Positions 44,727-54,617 are shown, numbered from the stretch's first letter. The stretch: DNA of 64,000 nucleotides from Thiorhodovibrio frisius (GCF_033954835.1 NZ_CP121471.1:2846501-2910500); one strand, 5' to 3'. Program-made: numbers and translations. The notes: generated by a model from the letters alone, not told the origin.

Positions 44727-47204
44727 GTGGACAGCAGCTTGAGCCCACCGCGCAGCATTCCGTCCAGTCCGCGAAAGTTCTTCCTTGGGCTGCGTTGGAA
44801 GGTGGTTCTCGGCATCAGCCTGACGCTAATTCCGCTCGTTGCCTTCCTGACCCTCTACGCCCGCGCGAGCTTGCTCGATCAGTTCCAACAGACCCAAAGC
44901 CGCCTGCGTGGCCATCAGAGCAACCACTTCCGGACGCTGGTGCGCGAGCGCTATCAGCAGATGTCGCGGCTTGCCAACATGGTGCCCGCATTGGCCTCGT
45001 TGGAGGACCAAGGCGTCGCGCCAGCAGATCGCATGACCGACCCCGGCGAGCGCTTGCACCTGGCACTCGAAAGCATCGGCAGCCTGCTCGATTTGGAATG
45101 GGATATCCGCTCCGTCCACTGGCTGGCCCTCGGCGAGGCGCCGGTCGCACTCTGGCTAACCGACAGCGAACCCTTGCCAGATGCCTTGATCGCAGCCATC
45201 AACAAGACTCCCGAGCAGCTCACCGAGCAGCTGCAATGCGACGCTTCCCACTGCCGTCAGTACATCAGCTCCCCGATCCTCTGGCACGGAGAGACCGCCG
45301 GCACCCTGGTCCTCGGACGCGCCCTGGGAAGCATTCTGCTGACCTTCAAGCAACTAACCGGCGCCAACCTGGCCATCGCGACCCCCATCACCACGCTGGA
45401 CCCGGATTCATCGGCACAGGCCACGACACTGCGTTTTCAGGGAGCCACCGAGCCCGACATCATTCTGCCGCTACTCGAATCCCAGCCCACCGAGGCCTTG
45501 CTCGCCAGTAGTTCCGAGACGCCTCTCGCAGTGCACTTTGGCACGCACTGGTATGAGATTTTCCACATCGACACCAGCGACGCCGGGCTCACCGCCTTCG
45601 TCATCAACCGCACCACGGACGAGCGACTCGGCATCCGCGCCATCGCACGCAACAGCTTGCTGATCGGCCTGATCGGGCTGCTGCTCGCCGAGGTACTGTT
45701 GCTGCTCATCCTGCGCGGCCCGGTCGAGCGCATTCGCGCCCTCTCCAACCTGCTGCCGCTGCTGGCCGAAAACCGCTTCGACGCGCTCGCTGAGCGCCTG
45801 CCGAGCACTAGCGGGCGCCTGCGCTGGCGCGATGAAATCGACACCAACGTCGAGGTCATCGGCACGCTCAACCAGCGCATGGCCATCATGCAGACCGAAC
45901 GCGAAGCCGTCCAGCGCGAGCTGCATTGGCTGGCCGATCACGACCCCCTGACCAGTTTGCTCAACCGGCGCCGGTTTGATCAGGAAATCGCGTTTGCCAT
46001 TGAGCACGCCGACCAGACCGGCACCCAGGGCGCGCTGCTGTTCATCGATCTGGATAACTTTAAGGACGTCAACGACACCAGTGGCCATCAGGCGGGTGAC
46101 CGGCTGATCAAGCGAATCGCCAAAAAGCTGGCCGCGATTGTCACTCCGCGCGGGCGCATCGGGCGATTTGGCGGCGATGAATTCGCGGTACTGATCAACC
46201 CCGCCGATGAGACCGAACTCATCAGTTTGGTCAAGGATATCCAACACCAGATCCGTTCAACCAGCGTGCGCGCCGGCAGCCATCGCCATCAGGTCTCGGC
46301 CAGCATTGGGATCGTCCTCTTTCCCAGGCACGGAAAAGACACACAGACACTGATGGCAAATGCCGATCTGGCCATGTACCAGGCCAAATCGAAACAACAC
46401 CGCGGCCACTGGCATCTGTATTCCGATACCGATATGGCAAGGGCGGCAGCCAATGCGCGCGTGCTCTGGACCCGCGAAATCGGCAAAGCATTGGATGAAA
46501 GCCGTTTCCAGCTCTATTTTCAGCCCATTATGGCGCTGCCCGAGGGGCGCATCTGGCGCGCCGAGACACTACTGCGTCTGCCGCTGAGCGATGGGCGCAT
46601 CGCCAATCCAGCCGAGTTCATCCCGGTCGCCGAGCGCACTGGCCTGATCAATGCCATTGACCGCTGGGTGATGGCCGCAGCCATCGGGGTCCTGGCCGCT
46701 CACCCACAGCTATCGCTGGCCATCAATCTATCCGCCAAGGCCCTGGCCGATCCCACACTGGATGGCGAGCTGATGCAACTCTTGCAGTCCTCGGGCATCA
46801 ATCCGCAACGCCTGACACTGGAGATTACAGAGACAGTGGCCATTGACAACATCGATGCTGCGGTGGTGCGCATGAACGCTCTTCGCGCACTTGGCTGTCG
46901 CTTCGCGCTCGACGACTTTGGTAGCGGTTTTGCGTCCTATGCCTACCTGAAACAGCTTCCGGTGGACGATGTAAAAATCGACGGCAGCTTTATTCGCGAT
47001 CTCGCTGACAACACCGAAGATCGCATTTTCGTCAAATCCGCCGCTGACATGGCACACGCCATGGGCAAAAAAGTTATCGCCGAGTTTGTCGAGTCACAGG
47101 CCATCATTGATGTCCTCAACGAACTTGGCGTCGACTTCGCCCAGGGCTATTTTATCGGTCGCCCAGTACCCGAACTGCCAGCGACGCCGGATGACCCAGG
47201 TTGA
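44727..47204 (+). CDS. Membrane-bound GGDEF-EAL cyclic-di-GMP protein
   Basis: 825 residues from GTG. A first membrane helix (about 24-44), a periplasmic sensor region (45-300), a second helix (310-332), a HAMP-like linker, then GGDEF (about 405-570: DPLTSLLNRRRFDQEI, GRFGGDEFAVL) and EAL (about 585-815: AETLLR in place of EALLR, DDFGSGFASYAYLKQL, VKIDGSFI). The GGDEF loop is intact and the EAL glutamate retained, so either activity is possible. It follows the porin gene by 3 bp, suggesting that the periplasmic binding protein and porin report to this enzyme. Confidence 0.87.
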   Translation: MDSSLSPPRSIPSSPRKFFLGLRWKVVLGISLTLIPLVAFLTLYARASLLDQFQQTQSRLRGHQSNHFRTLVRERYQQMSRLANMVPALASLEDQGVAPADRMTDPGERLHLALESIGSLLDLEWDIRSVHWLALGEAPVALWLTDSEPLPDALIAAINKTPEQLTEQLQCDASHCRQYISSPILWHGETAGTLVLGRALGSILLTFKQLTGANLAIATPITTLDPDSSAQATTLRFQGATEPDIILPLLESQPTEALLASSSETPLAVHFGTHWYEIFHIDTSDAGLTAFVINRTTDERLGIRAIARNSLLIGLIGLLLAEVLLLLILRGPVERIRALSNLLPLLAENRFDALAERLPSTSGRLRWRDEIDTNVEVIGTLNQRMAIMQTEREAVQRELHWLADHDPLTSLLNRRRFDQEIAFAIEHADQTGTQGALLFIDLDNFKDVNDTSGHQAGDRLIKRIAKKLAAIVTPRGRIGRFGGDEFAVLINPADETELISLVKDIQHQIRSTSVRAGSHRHQVSASIGIVLFPRHGKDTQTLMANADLAMYQAKSKQHRGHWHLYSDTDMARAAANARVLWTREIGKALDESRFQLYFQPIMALPEGRIWRAETLLRLPLSDGRIANPAEFIPVAERTGLINAIDRWVMAAAIGVLAAHPQLSLAINLSAKALADPTLDGELMQLLQSSGINPQRLTLEITETVAIDNIDAAVVRMNALRALGCRFALDDFGSGFASYAYLKQLPVDDVKIDGSFIRDLADNTEDRIFVKSAADMAHAMGKKVIAEFVESQAIIDVLNELGVDFAQGYFIGRPVPELPATPDDPG

Positions 47205-47295
47205 AACCAACGCCCATCGGGCCAGAAAATTGAAAATTGCCACCACCAACCAAATCTCTCCGGGCGAAAGAACACCAACACAAGAGAGCACACTC

Positions 47296-48045
47296 ATGAC
47301 GGAAGACTGGATCGAGGGACAGGTCGTCGGCCTGCGCCACTGGAGCGACAACTTATACAGCCTGAAGATCGACGCCCCGTTGCAGTCGTTTGTCGCAGGC
47401 CAGTACATCAAACTGGCGCTTGATATTGATGAGAAACGCGTCGGCCGACCCTACTCCCTGGTCAACGCACCAGAGGAGCGCCCTCTAGAGATTTACTTCA
47501 ACGAGGTGCCGGATGGACCGCTCAGCCCACGCCTATCCGATCTCGCAATCGGCGACAGGCTATGGGTCTCGGCCAAGGCCGGTGGTGTCTTCACCATGGA
47601 CAACGTCGTCTCACGCCGCCATCTGTGGATGCTCGCCACCGGCACCGCGCTTGGTGTCTATCTGTCGCTGCTGAAAACCCCGGAGCCATGGGAGAGGTTC
47701 GAGCGCGTAATCCTGATCCAGGGCGCCCGCCACAGCGGCGAACTGACGTATCCAGAAACCATCGCCAAACTTAAAGACCAGTTCGGCGAGCGCTTTACTT
47801 TCATCTCCACCCTGACGCGCGAACAGCAACCCGGCCCGTCGCTTCAGGGGCGCATCACCTCACTACTCGAGCAAGGCGCACTAGAGCAGGCAGCCGATGC
47901 CAAGATCAGCGCCAAGGACAGCCACCTGATGCTGTGCGGCAATTCCGCCATGATCAAAGAAGTCCGCGCCTGGTTGGAAGCCAAGGGACTGCATCGGCAC
48001 AAACGCACCGAACCCGGGCATTACACGACCGAGCAGTACCACTAA
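47296..48045 (+). CDS. fpr: Ferredoxin/flavodoxin-NADP+ reductase
   Basis: 249 residues with FPR-type signatures: GRPYSLVNAPEE (FAD binding, RxYS), LWVSAKAGGVFTMD, LATGTALGVYLSLL and a C-terminal MLCGNSAMIKEVRAWL. The last residues (HYTTEQYH) replace the usual aromatic tail. It exchanges electrons between NADPH and ferredoxin or flavodoxin. The ATG at 47296 is chosen by family alignment. It lies 91 bp after the GGDEF-EAL gene. Confidence 0.92.
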   Translation: MTEDWIEGQVVGLRHWSDNLYSLKIDAPLQSFVAGQYIKLALDIDEKRVGRPYSLVNAPEERPLEIYFNEVPDGPLSPRLSDLAIGDRLWVSAKAGGVFTMDNVVSRRHLWMLATGTALGVYLSLLKTPEPWERFERVILIQGARHSGELTYPETIAKLKDQFGERFTFISTLTREQQPGPSLQGRITSLLEQGALEQAADAKISAKDSHLMLCGNSAMIKEVRAWLEAKGLHRHKRTEPGHYTTEQYH

Positions 48046-48164
48046 CCCTCATCGACCCACAGCGGCCGATAACGGCGCGCGCTGTGCGTTGCAGGTCACC
48101 GCGCTACCCGCTTGCCCAGCCGCCGCCTCTTGAGCTTCGCGCGGCATCGGTTCATGATGCCCCG

Positions 48165-48584
48165 ATGCCGGATCCGCGCCTTATTCTCTACCACAAGCAG
48201 CCGATTAGCGCGCGCACGCGCTTTCTACAACTGCCCGATCATACGGTATGCGCCTTCGCCGCCCTGCCTGCAACAACCACCCTGGCCGAACGGACAAGCG
48301 ACCAAAGCAACCTGATCTCGCATCCCGCTTTCTTGCTGCGCGCAGCAGAAAACCGCCTCGCCTTGCCACAGGACTCGCTAGAAGCCGAACCCGGCTATCG
48401 CTGCCTATTGCACTCACCCGAAGGCATCATTGAGGTATTTCTTGCCCGTTTCACCGCTATCGACCCGCCCTGCACTGCGGCAGAAACCATCGGCGGCACC
48501 TTCATTGATTTGACCCAAGCGCGCGGCCTGCCCCGCGTCGAACTCGAACTACTCAGACTCGCCTACGAGCGGATTCTCGGTTAG
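48165..48584 (+). CDS. Protein of unknown function
   Basis: 139 residues (MPDPRLILYHKQPISARTRF). It is mixed alpha/beta in character, with no signal or membrane segment and no motif that I recognise. Codon use and GC content match the neighbours, and there is 120 bp between it and fpr. Confidence 0.55.
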   Translation: MPDPRLILYHKQPISARTRFLQLPDHTVCAFAALPATTTLAERTSDQSNLISHPAFLLRAAENRLALPQDSLEAEPGYRCLLHSPEGIIEVFLARFTAIDPPCTAAETIGGTFIDLTQARGLPRVELELLRLAYERILG

Positions 48585-48689
48585 TCGGCAAATACCAAAA
48601 ATCGCGTCCTTATCGAGTCAGGTCGGACTTCTGGGACCAAGGGGCACTGCAACTGGTGCTGAGCACATAATCAAATCGGAGGATGTTGC

Positions 48690-49280
48690 ATGAAAGCGCG
48701 TGACTGTTTGCTCCTAATGCTAACTTGTGTGGCGTTCGCAGCCAACGCCGCCGGGACGCTGCTGCAAGGCATCGATCAGACCGCTGTCTGGAATCATCCC
48801 GACGACTTGTTTGCCCCGTCCGAATTGACGCTTGAATTTAAAACGGCCATCAAACCAGACTCGCTGATCGTGAAAACAGCCTCGCCAAACGGAATGGATT
48901 ACCTTGTTCTGTATGAAAAACTCGAGGTCGCCGGCAGATTGCCTGTCGATTTTTCCGGTAGCGACTGTATCGAAGGCGACGAGATTGCCGCATCCTGTTT
49001 TCTGCAAGCGGGTCAGCATGACTTTGACGCCGACGGTCTTCCTGAGATTGTCCTGGTGCTCGGAGATGGATTAATCAATCTTCAAGTCAACATTGTTGCG
49101 TATCACCCCCCAGCGCGACCAGCCGATGCCATGCGCTCGGAGAATTGGGAGTTGATCGGAAATTTCAGCGGCCAAACCAAAGCGATCATAGATGGCCAAT
49201 CCATTCTGCTGCCATTTGGCAGTCAGGGTTTAGAGGAAAAGAAAACCTTGATTGATGGCAAGTTTATAAACGCAAGCTAA
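48690..49280 (+). CDS. Secreted protein of unknown function with FG-GAP-like motif
   Basis: 196 residues with a signal peptide (cleavage after ANA) and a segment QHDFDADGLPEIVLVLGDG that resembles the calcium-binding DxDxDGxxE loop of FG-GAP/integrin-like repeats. Two Cys residues flank an acidic stretch (DCIEGDEIAASC) and may form a disulfide. A strong GGAGG ribosome-binding site precedes the ATG. Confidence 0.65.
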   Translation: MKARDCLLLMLTCVAFAANAAGTLLQGIDQTAVWNHPDDLFAPSELTLEFKTAIKPDSLIVKTASPNGMDYLVLYEKLEVAGRLPVDFSGSDCIEGDEIAASCFLQAGQHDFDADGLPEIVLVLGDGLINLQVNIVAYHPPARPADAMRSENWELIGNFSGQTKAIIDGQSILLPFGSQGLEEKKTLIDGKFINAS

Positions 49281-49382
49281 CTACCCCGGCCATAAGGCCA
49301 GAGCTGTATTTCTATCAGTATCCGTAGACCGACCACTGGTATACCAATCCCAAACTGATTTTCGGTATAACAAACCCGGAGC

Positions 49383-50417
49383 ATGAAACTGCTTTTTCAC
49401 GGTAAGACACTGCACGCAGTCTACTTGACCGCCTTCCTCCTGGCGCTGGCCTTAGGTCTGCTGAGCGGGTACGGACGCTTGTTGGTCTGGTTTTTTCTCC
49501 CGGGAATTCAGGGCATGATATTTGGGGGCGTGCTCGGGAGCACCCTTGGAAGCCTGCTGGCCCGCCGCAGACTGGATGAGCTGAGTTTTTCACGGCGCCT
49601 TTCTCTGGTGGCCGGCCTGCTGCTCGCCTTTTACGGTGGGCAAATGCTGATTCCCGCTTTCGTCCTGGAAGGATGGGACCCTTTCTTTCTGATCGGGTCC
49701 ATCCTTGAAGGCAGTTTCCGGGAAGTGATGACCGGCGGTTCCGTGCACAGCTTCACCATGCAGCAGGGCCCTCTGACGCCCCCTTGGTGGATCTTTTTCC
49801 AGCTCTTGGACGCCCTGTTCTTTTTCTTGTCCGCGCTCATCGGCTTGGGCGTGGGCCTGGGACGAAGCAAAACGCCCCGCTCTCCCTGGGTGCCAGTCAG
49901 TCTCTTGACCTGCCTGTTGCTGGTCGTTCTGGGCAGCACCCGAACAGTGCAGGCATTCCACGCCGAGCTGCTCAAAGATTGGCATATCGAGCGCATATCC
50001 AACGAGCAATACCTGGCTTGGCGGGACCAATGGGCAACTGCCAGCCTGAGGCCCGATGCCGTGGAGCGCTTCCTTGAAAAAACAGCTGCTGTTTCGGTAG
50101 AGCGCTCGCCCCAACTGGCGGTCCTACGCGGTCTTGGAGAACTGCGCATGGGCCGAAGGGAAGCCGCAGGAGCCGAGTTCTCCCGAGCCCGAGAGGCAAC
50201 CCAGGGGCGCGCCGATCCCCTACCCCTGGACCGATTCCGCCGCATTGGCCCGCAACCCTTCCTTAAGCACCTCGATCAACTGGAGCGCGAGCTGGGTGCC
50301 CTCCCGGTTGCGCCAGACTCGTCGGGGCCGCCGGCTTTATCGCCAATGTGCCTTCCAAAGCCCGGAGAGCTATTTCCCTTCGAATCAGTTTTGCTAAATT
50401 GCCGCAAGCGCACCTGA
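49383..50417 (+). CDS. Multi-pass membrane protein of unknown function
   Basis: 344 residues. About five transmembrane helices fill the first 200 residues (LHAVYLTAFLLALALGLLSG, LLVWFFLPGIQGMIFGGVLG and others). A soluble helical C-terminal domain follows with a TPR-like segment (LAVLRGLGELRMGRREAAGA). No family recognised. It stands alone between the secreted protein and glgC. Confidence 0.6.
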   Translation: MKLLFHGKTLHAVYLTAFLLALALGLLSGYGRLLVWFFLPGIQGMIFGGVLGSTLGSLLARRRLDELSFSRRLSLVAGLLLAFYGGQMLIPAFVLEGWDPFFLIGSILEGSFREVMTGGSVHSFTMQQGPLTPPWWIFFQLLDALFFFLSALIGLGVGLGRSKTPRSPWVPVSLLTCLLLVVLGSTRTVQAFHAELLKDWHIERISNEQYLAWRDQWATASLRPDAVERFLEKTAAVSVERSPQLAVLRGLGELRMGRREAAGAEFSRAREATQGRADPLPLDRFRRIGPQPFLKHLDQLERELGALPVAPDSSGPPALSPMCLPKPGELFPFESVLLNCRKRT

Positions 50418-50653
50418 ATCGTCGCTAGGTCGGTCCACAGTCGCATGAGTGAGCGCCAATTCCATATCCCGCCTGCGCGAATTTCCTGCCTCAGCAGCCA
50501 TCTACACCTTTGCCGTCTAAACTTGTTAAGGGAGCGACCAAGGGGTCAAGACCAACGGCTCAACAGGGCTTCAAGCAGACGGACTTTCAATTTCCGTGGA
50601 CTGAAAACCCATCGATCACCGCATCAATTTCACCCCACAGCATAGGAGGCGAT

Positions 50654-51907
50654 ATGCAGCTCAAAGTTCTTGCATTTGTGCTCGCCGGAGGCGAGGGAAA
50701 GCGACTCTATCCACTGACCCATGACCGTGCCAAGCCGGCCGTGCCCTTTGGTGGAAAGTACCGAATTGTCGACTTCGTGCTCAGCAATCTGGTCAATTCC
50801 GGGATTTACTCCATTTACGTGCTGACGCAGTTTCGCAGCCAGTCCCTGCAGCAGCACCTAGCCGATGGGTGGCAGTTCGGTGGCATTCTCAAAAATGAGT
50901 TCTTGATACCAGTGCCGGCCCAAATGCGCGCCGAGGGCAAGGAGTGGTACCGAGGCACCGCTGATGCCATGCACCAAAATCTCAACCTCATCGAGCAATC
51001 CGCCCCGGATATCGTCGTTGTCTTTGGTGCGGATCATATCTACCGGATGAACATTCGGGAAATGATCGAGTATCACCAGCGCAAGCAGGCCGATGTCACC
51101 ATCGCGGCCTTGCCCACGGACAAGAAATTCGCCAAGGACTTCGGCGTCATCGAGGCCGACCAGAGCGGGCGCATCATCGGATTCCACGAGAAGAACGCCG
51201 ATGCCCCGACCATTCCCGGCGATCCGAACCGCGTCTATGCCTCCATGGGCAACTATGTCTTCAGCACGGATAGGCTCTTGAAGATGATCGAGGAGGACCA
51301 CGAAGATCCCACCAGCACCCTTGATTTCGGGAAAGACATCCTACCCAAGGCCATCGGTCAGGCCGAGATGTTTGCCTACAATTTCAACAGGAACAAAATC
51401 CCCGGCGAGGAACCTGACAAGATTCCTTACTGGCGTGATGTCGGCACCCTTGATGCCTTTTATGACGCCAATATGGATATTCGCGCCATTTCACCCGAAC
51501 TCAATCTGTTCAACCGCGAATGGCCACTGCGCACCGCGAGCTATCCCGACCCACCGGCGAAGTTTGTGTTTGACGACGAAAATCGTCGCGGACAGGCGAT
51601 TGATTCGGTCGTCTCCGGGGGCTGCATCATCTCTGGCGGTCTCGTCAGGGACTCCGTTCTCGGTCGGCACGTTTTTGTGCATGCGGGATGCCAGATCGAG
51701 GGCTGCGTCATCTTCGACAACTGCGATATTGGACGCCACTCGAAGCTGCGCCGCTGTATTCTGCAAAAAAACGTGCGTATTCCAGATGGCTCCGTCATTG
51801 GCTACGATCATGAGGAAGACAGGAAGCACTACCATGTGAGCGACAGCGGCATTGTCGTGGTCGAGGGAAGCCGCACGCCGATTCCGATTTCAACGATCAC
51901 AGTCTGA
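50654..51907 (+). CDS. glgC: Glucose-1-phosphate adenylyltransferase (ADP-glucose pyrophosphorylase)
   Basis: 417 residues with all catalytic motifs: nucleotide loop AGGEGKRLYPLTHDRAKPA (11-29), GTADAMHQN (101-109), catalytic Asp127 in GADHIYRM, glucose-1-phosphate loop IGFHEKN, YWRDVGTLDAFYDANMD and the C-terminal beta-helix. It makes ADP-glucose for glycogen synthesis. The ATG at 50654 has a TAGGAGGC ribosome-binding site. A catalytically degenerate paralogue lies at 8305-9573. Confidence 0.95.
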   Translation: MQLKVLAFVLAGGEGKRLYPLTHDRAKPAVPFGGKYRIVDFVLSNLVNSGIYSIYVLTQFRSQSLQQHLADGWQFGGILKNEFLIPVPAQMRAEGKEWYRGTADAMHQNLNLIEQSAPDIVVVFGADHIYRMNIREMIEYHQRKQADVTIAALPTDKKFAKDFGVIEADQSGRIIGFHEKNADAPTIPGDPNRVYASMGNYVFSTDRLLKMIEEDHEDPTSTLDFGKDILPKAIGQAEMFAYNFNRNKIPGEEPDKIPYWRDVGTLDAFYDANMDIRAISPELNLFNREWPLRTASYPDPPAKFVFDDENRRGQAIDSVVSGGCIISGGLVRDSVLGRHVFVHAGCQIEGCVIFDNCDIGRHSKLRRCILQKNVRIPDGSVIGYDHEEDRKHYHVSDSGIVVVEGSRTPIPISTITV

Positions 51908-51987
51908 GGCGCGAAAACGCTCGGCGAGCACTTCCAGCTGGGTTGCCGTCGCCCATGACATTGTGCGCATGCGTTTCTGCGGACTCG

Positions 51988-52010
51988 ACCAGTACCCTGC
52001 TGGTACTGGT
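51988..52010 (+). terminator. Inverted repeat downstream of glgC
   Basis: Perfect 9-bp arms ACCAGTACC / GGTACTGGT with a 5-base loop, about 80 bp after the glgC stop. Not followed by a clear T-run, so terminator function is uncertain. Confidence 0.45.
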
Positions 52011-52101
52011 CGCCGCTGTCGCCAGAAAAGTCACGAGCATCGAAATCCAGGGGATCCGAGACAAGCGTAGGAGAATTGATCGAAATCGCCAATGGCGCCA
52101 C

Positions 52102-52274
52102 AGTCAGCCGACACAGCCGCCGAAATAGATCTAAACTCAAGGCAGCAAAATATTCTCATATCGTTCTGGGGTCCCCAAATGAGCACGCTCGAATCACTCA
52201 AGGAAACCGTCAAGCGCGAACTGCCCGCGTGGCTCGAATCCGACCCGGCTTTTCGCGAGGCCATTCACTTCTAA
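52102..52274 (+). pseudogene. 5' fragment of the DUF3782-type gene (repeat copy 1)
   Basis: Positions 52102-52265 nearly match the upstream region and first 29 codons of the intact gene at 55496 (MSTLESLKETVKRELPAWLE), then identity ends and the frame closes after two codons. It abuts the 3' end of the coiled-coil gene on the opposite strand, marking a recombination junction. Confidence 0.8.
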
Positions 52275-52699
52275 ATCCGCAACAGAAACGGCAAAGCGAC
52301 GATCACCAGGCCAATCCCGCTGCTGATCAGGGTTACCAGCGCGATGAACTGGTGATCATGGCGCTTTAGCATGGTGTCAAAACGCTGATCCATTTGCTCG
52401 AAGCGCTTGTCGATCTGCTCCAAGCGCTTGTCGACCTGCTCGAAGCGCTTATCAACCTGCTCGAAGCGCTTGTCCATGTCCTCGCGCATTTCCTCAAAGC
52501 GCTTGTCGACCCGCTCAAAGCCTTCCCGCATCAACTCCCGCTGATGCTTCAGTTCCTCCTCCACCCGCACCATGCGCTCGCGCAGTTCGATCTCATAAAC
52601 CACCGGGGGCTTTCCGAGGCTCTGCTCCGCTAGCCAGGTGGCGATATGCTCCTTCACAAAGGCGCCAATGCGGTCAAAATCTTCTTCGGCAAGGGCCAT
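52271..52699 (-). CDS. Coiled-coil protein with heptad repeats and C-terminal membrane helix
   Basis: 142 residues. The middle holds five tandem heptads of the type DKRFEQV/DKRLEQI, encoded by 21-bp repeats with synonymous changes, forming a long coiled coil. A C-terminal hydrophobic helix (FIALVTLISSGIGLVIVALPF) would anchor it. The N-terminal region (FDRIGAFVKEHIATWLAEQ) resembles the head of other coiled-coil proteins in this patch. Function unknown. ATG at 52699 is chosen; the upstream frame looks non-coding. Confidence 0.7.
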   Translation of the reverse strand: MALAEEDFDRIGAFVKEHIATWLAEQSLGKPPVVYEIELRERMVRVEEELKHQRELMREGFERVDKRFEEMREDMDKRFEQVDKRFEQVDKRLEQIDKRFEQMDQRFDTMLKRHDHQFIALVTLISSGIGLVIVALPFLLRI

Positions 52700-52929
52700 G
52701 GGTTGGTCTCCGGTGGTGCGGCATTTGAGGGCGAATACTGCGAAGTTTAGCCGAATCAGGTCAACCGATGGAACACGCGCGCGAGCGCGGTTGCATGGGT
52801 GCCGGCCAGACAGCATGGCGAACGGAGTGCGCGCCGCCCCGCGCGCGGGCTAAAGTGGCGCGCGCTGCATGGCCATGAACCAACCTCGCGGTTGTTGCTT
52901 GTTCGGGCCGCCCTCCGGCGACAACCGTC

Positions 52930-53520
52930 TTACTCGGTTTCCGGCGCGGAACCAACAATAGGCATATCCTCGAAAATCTCCGCGAAGGGCAGTTCAAGTT
53001 CCAGCGAGGCCAACCGGCAGCTGCCTTCAGCCGGCAGGCAGTCGCGCAAGTGCCAATCGCCCTGATCGGTGCGATGGTAGACCTCCAACCGGCGTGCGCC
53101 AATGTCCACCACCACGTACTCGCGCAGCGACGGCAACAGGCGATACGCCGAAGCCTTCGCACCACGGTCAAAGGCCTCGGTCCGCGCCGAGAGCACCTCA
53201 ATAATCAAACGCGGATGCTCCAGACTAAGCGCTGCGGCATGATCACGGGCATCGCAAGAAACCATCACATCCGGATAAAAAAACGCATCCGCCGCCGCCA
53301 CCCGCAGCTTCATGTCCGCGACATAGGTCCGGCAAGGGCCGCCACGCAAGCGCTGCTTGAGCGCCGCGGCAAGATTCAACGAAACCAAAACATGCTCCTG
53401 CCGCGCCCCTACCATGGCAAATGCCTCACCTTGAAAATACTCATGCTTCTCCGGCTGCTCCTCCTCCCAGGCAAGATACGCCTCAGCGTGGAAAGGTAAC
53501 TGTTCAGCAAGTGCGGACAT
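52930..53520 (-). CDS. Uma2 family (DUF820) putative restriction endonuclease-fold protein
   Basis: 196 residues with the Uma2 pattern: HEYFQGEAFAMVGARQEHVL, YVADMKLRVAAADAFFYPDV (catalytic-type Asp), PRLIIEVLSART (ExL instead of ExK) and ASAYRLLPSLREYVVVD. Uma2 proteins have the PD-(D/E)XK nuclease fold and expand in cyanobacteria and purple bacteria; function is mostly unknown. The ATG at 53520 has an upstream GGAG. Confidence 0.85.
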   Translation of the reverse strand: MSALAEQLPFHAEAYLAWEEEQPEKHEYFQGEAFAMVGARQEHVLVSLNLAAALKQRLRGGPCRTYVADMKLRVAAADAFFYPDVMVSCDARDHAAALSLEHPRLIIEVLSARTEAFDRGAKASAYRLLPSLREYVVVDIGARRLEVYHRTDQGDWHLRDCLPAEGSCRLASLELELPFAEIFEDMPIVGSAPETE

Positions 53521-53614
53521 GGAAGGGATCTCCACCAACAAAGATTCAAAAAGCGCATGAGTTCAGGGGCTAAACGAACCGGCCCAAGGGCTACCCATCT
53601 GCGGGGACTTGACA

Positions 53615-54024
53615 GGTATCGTAACCATTTTGCATCAGCGCATGCACCAGATTGCACATTTAAGAGAAGAATTCTTTGGGGGCAAGCGTAGCGCCGCGAC
53701 GGAAGAAAGCGGCATGATTTTATGGATCTGGGAGATTTTTTAGCCGGCACAGCCGACGAAATAGACCTAAACTCAGGGCAGAAAAAAATTCTCATATCGT
53801 TCTGGGGTCCCCGAATGAGCACGCTCGAATCACTCAAGGAAACCGTCAAGCGCGAACTGCCCGCGTGGCTCGAATCCGACCCGGCTTTTCGCGAGGCCAT
53901 TCTCGCACTGACCAATCATCGCTACAGCCCACGCGCGGAAACCAACGACTGGTTCCATCAGACGCTGGAGGAAATGCGCCGCGTCGAGGTGCTCAATGTC
54001 TGCGAATACGACGACGATGGCGAG
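53615..54024 (+). pseudogene. Repeat copy 2: parE 3' end plus internally deleted DUF3782-type gene
   Basis: Positions 53615-53694 repeat the 3' end of the parE gene (55295-55372). 53705-53983 repeat the start of the DUF3782-type gene. About 320 bp of that gene are then missing, and homology resumes at the CGTCGAGGTGCTCAATG segment up to 54024, where the opposite-strand gene intrudes. The remaining frame runs to 54102 but is a relic. Confidence 0.85.
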
Positions 54025-54421
54025 TACGTGCCAGTTGTTCGTCAATATGCTCGCAAGTTAACTTGCTCTTGCATTCCACGGCGATCAAAGCCCCCTCGTT
54101 GACGACCAAAAGATCAATCTCCAACGCCTCACCATTGCGCTTGGCCGACACCCCTGGATAGACAGCGTGCACCTCGATACCCTGGCCACGAAACAGGCGC
54201 ACCACCGCAGGCGCCACCAAATGCTCGACGAATTCGCCGAGCCGATTACCTAGATCGCCCAGGTTTTTCGACAGTCGCTTGACCAAGAGGTCGGTTTCCT
54301 GAAATCGGCGGTCGGTTTCTTTTGCCGATTCTTTCATGAGACGATCAGTCTCCTGAAAGCGGCGATCAGTTTCCTGAAACAGTCGCCACACATCGTCCAA
54401 GGTGGGATTAGCTTGGCTCAC
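53993..54421 (-). pseudogene. 3'-truncated coiled-coil PD-(D/E)XK nuclease-like gene
   Basis: About 130 real codons from a GTG at 54421 with a GGAGGA ribosome-binding site. An N-terminal coiled coil of repeated ETDRRFQ heptads is followed by a nuclease-like core, EIDLLVVNEGALIAVECKSK, carrying the Asp and ExK residues of the PD-(D/E)XK fold. The expected remaining 50 or so residues are missing where it meets repeat copy 2 at about 54024. A second relic of this family is at 56737. Confidence 0.75.
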
Positions 54422-54617
54422 GAGAATCCTCCGCTGGGAGTTTCATCGGAACAGTATAACCTACCGCAAATCCGAAGAAGTCTCCGGCTAGCGTGTGGAA
54501 GAACCGCTGAAGCGTTGATGCGCACATCAAAAAAGATTCTTCTTGCAGCCGCTCACCGGCAAACGCCAATGCCGCCTGAATGTCCTCCCGCGTCACGTCG
54601 TATTCCGCCGCATTCTC
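54408..54617 (-). pseudogene. Possible DUF433-type antitoxin remnant
   Basis: The reading frame from 54617 downward gives VTREDIQAALAFAGERLQEE, resembling the C-terminal helix of DUF433 proteins (LTREDIxAALAYA). A TAG codon immediately upstream removes the rest of the domain. Weak evidence: short similarity only. Confidence 0.3.
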
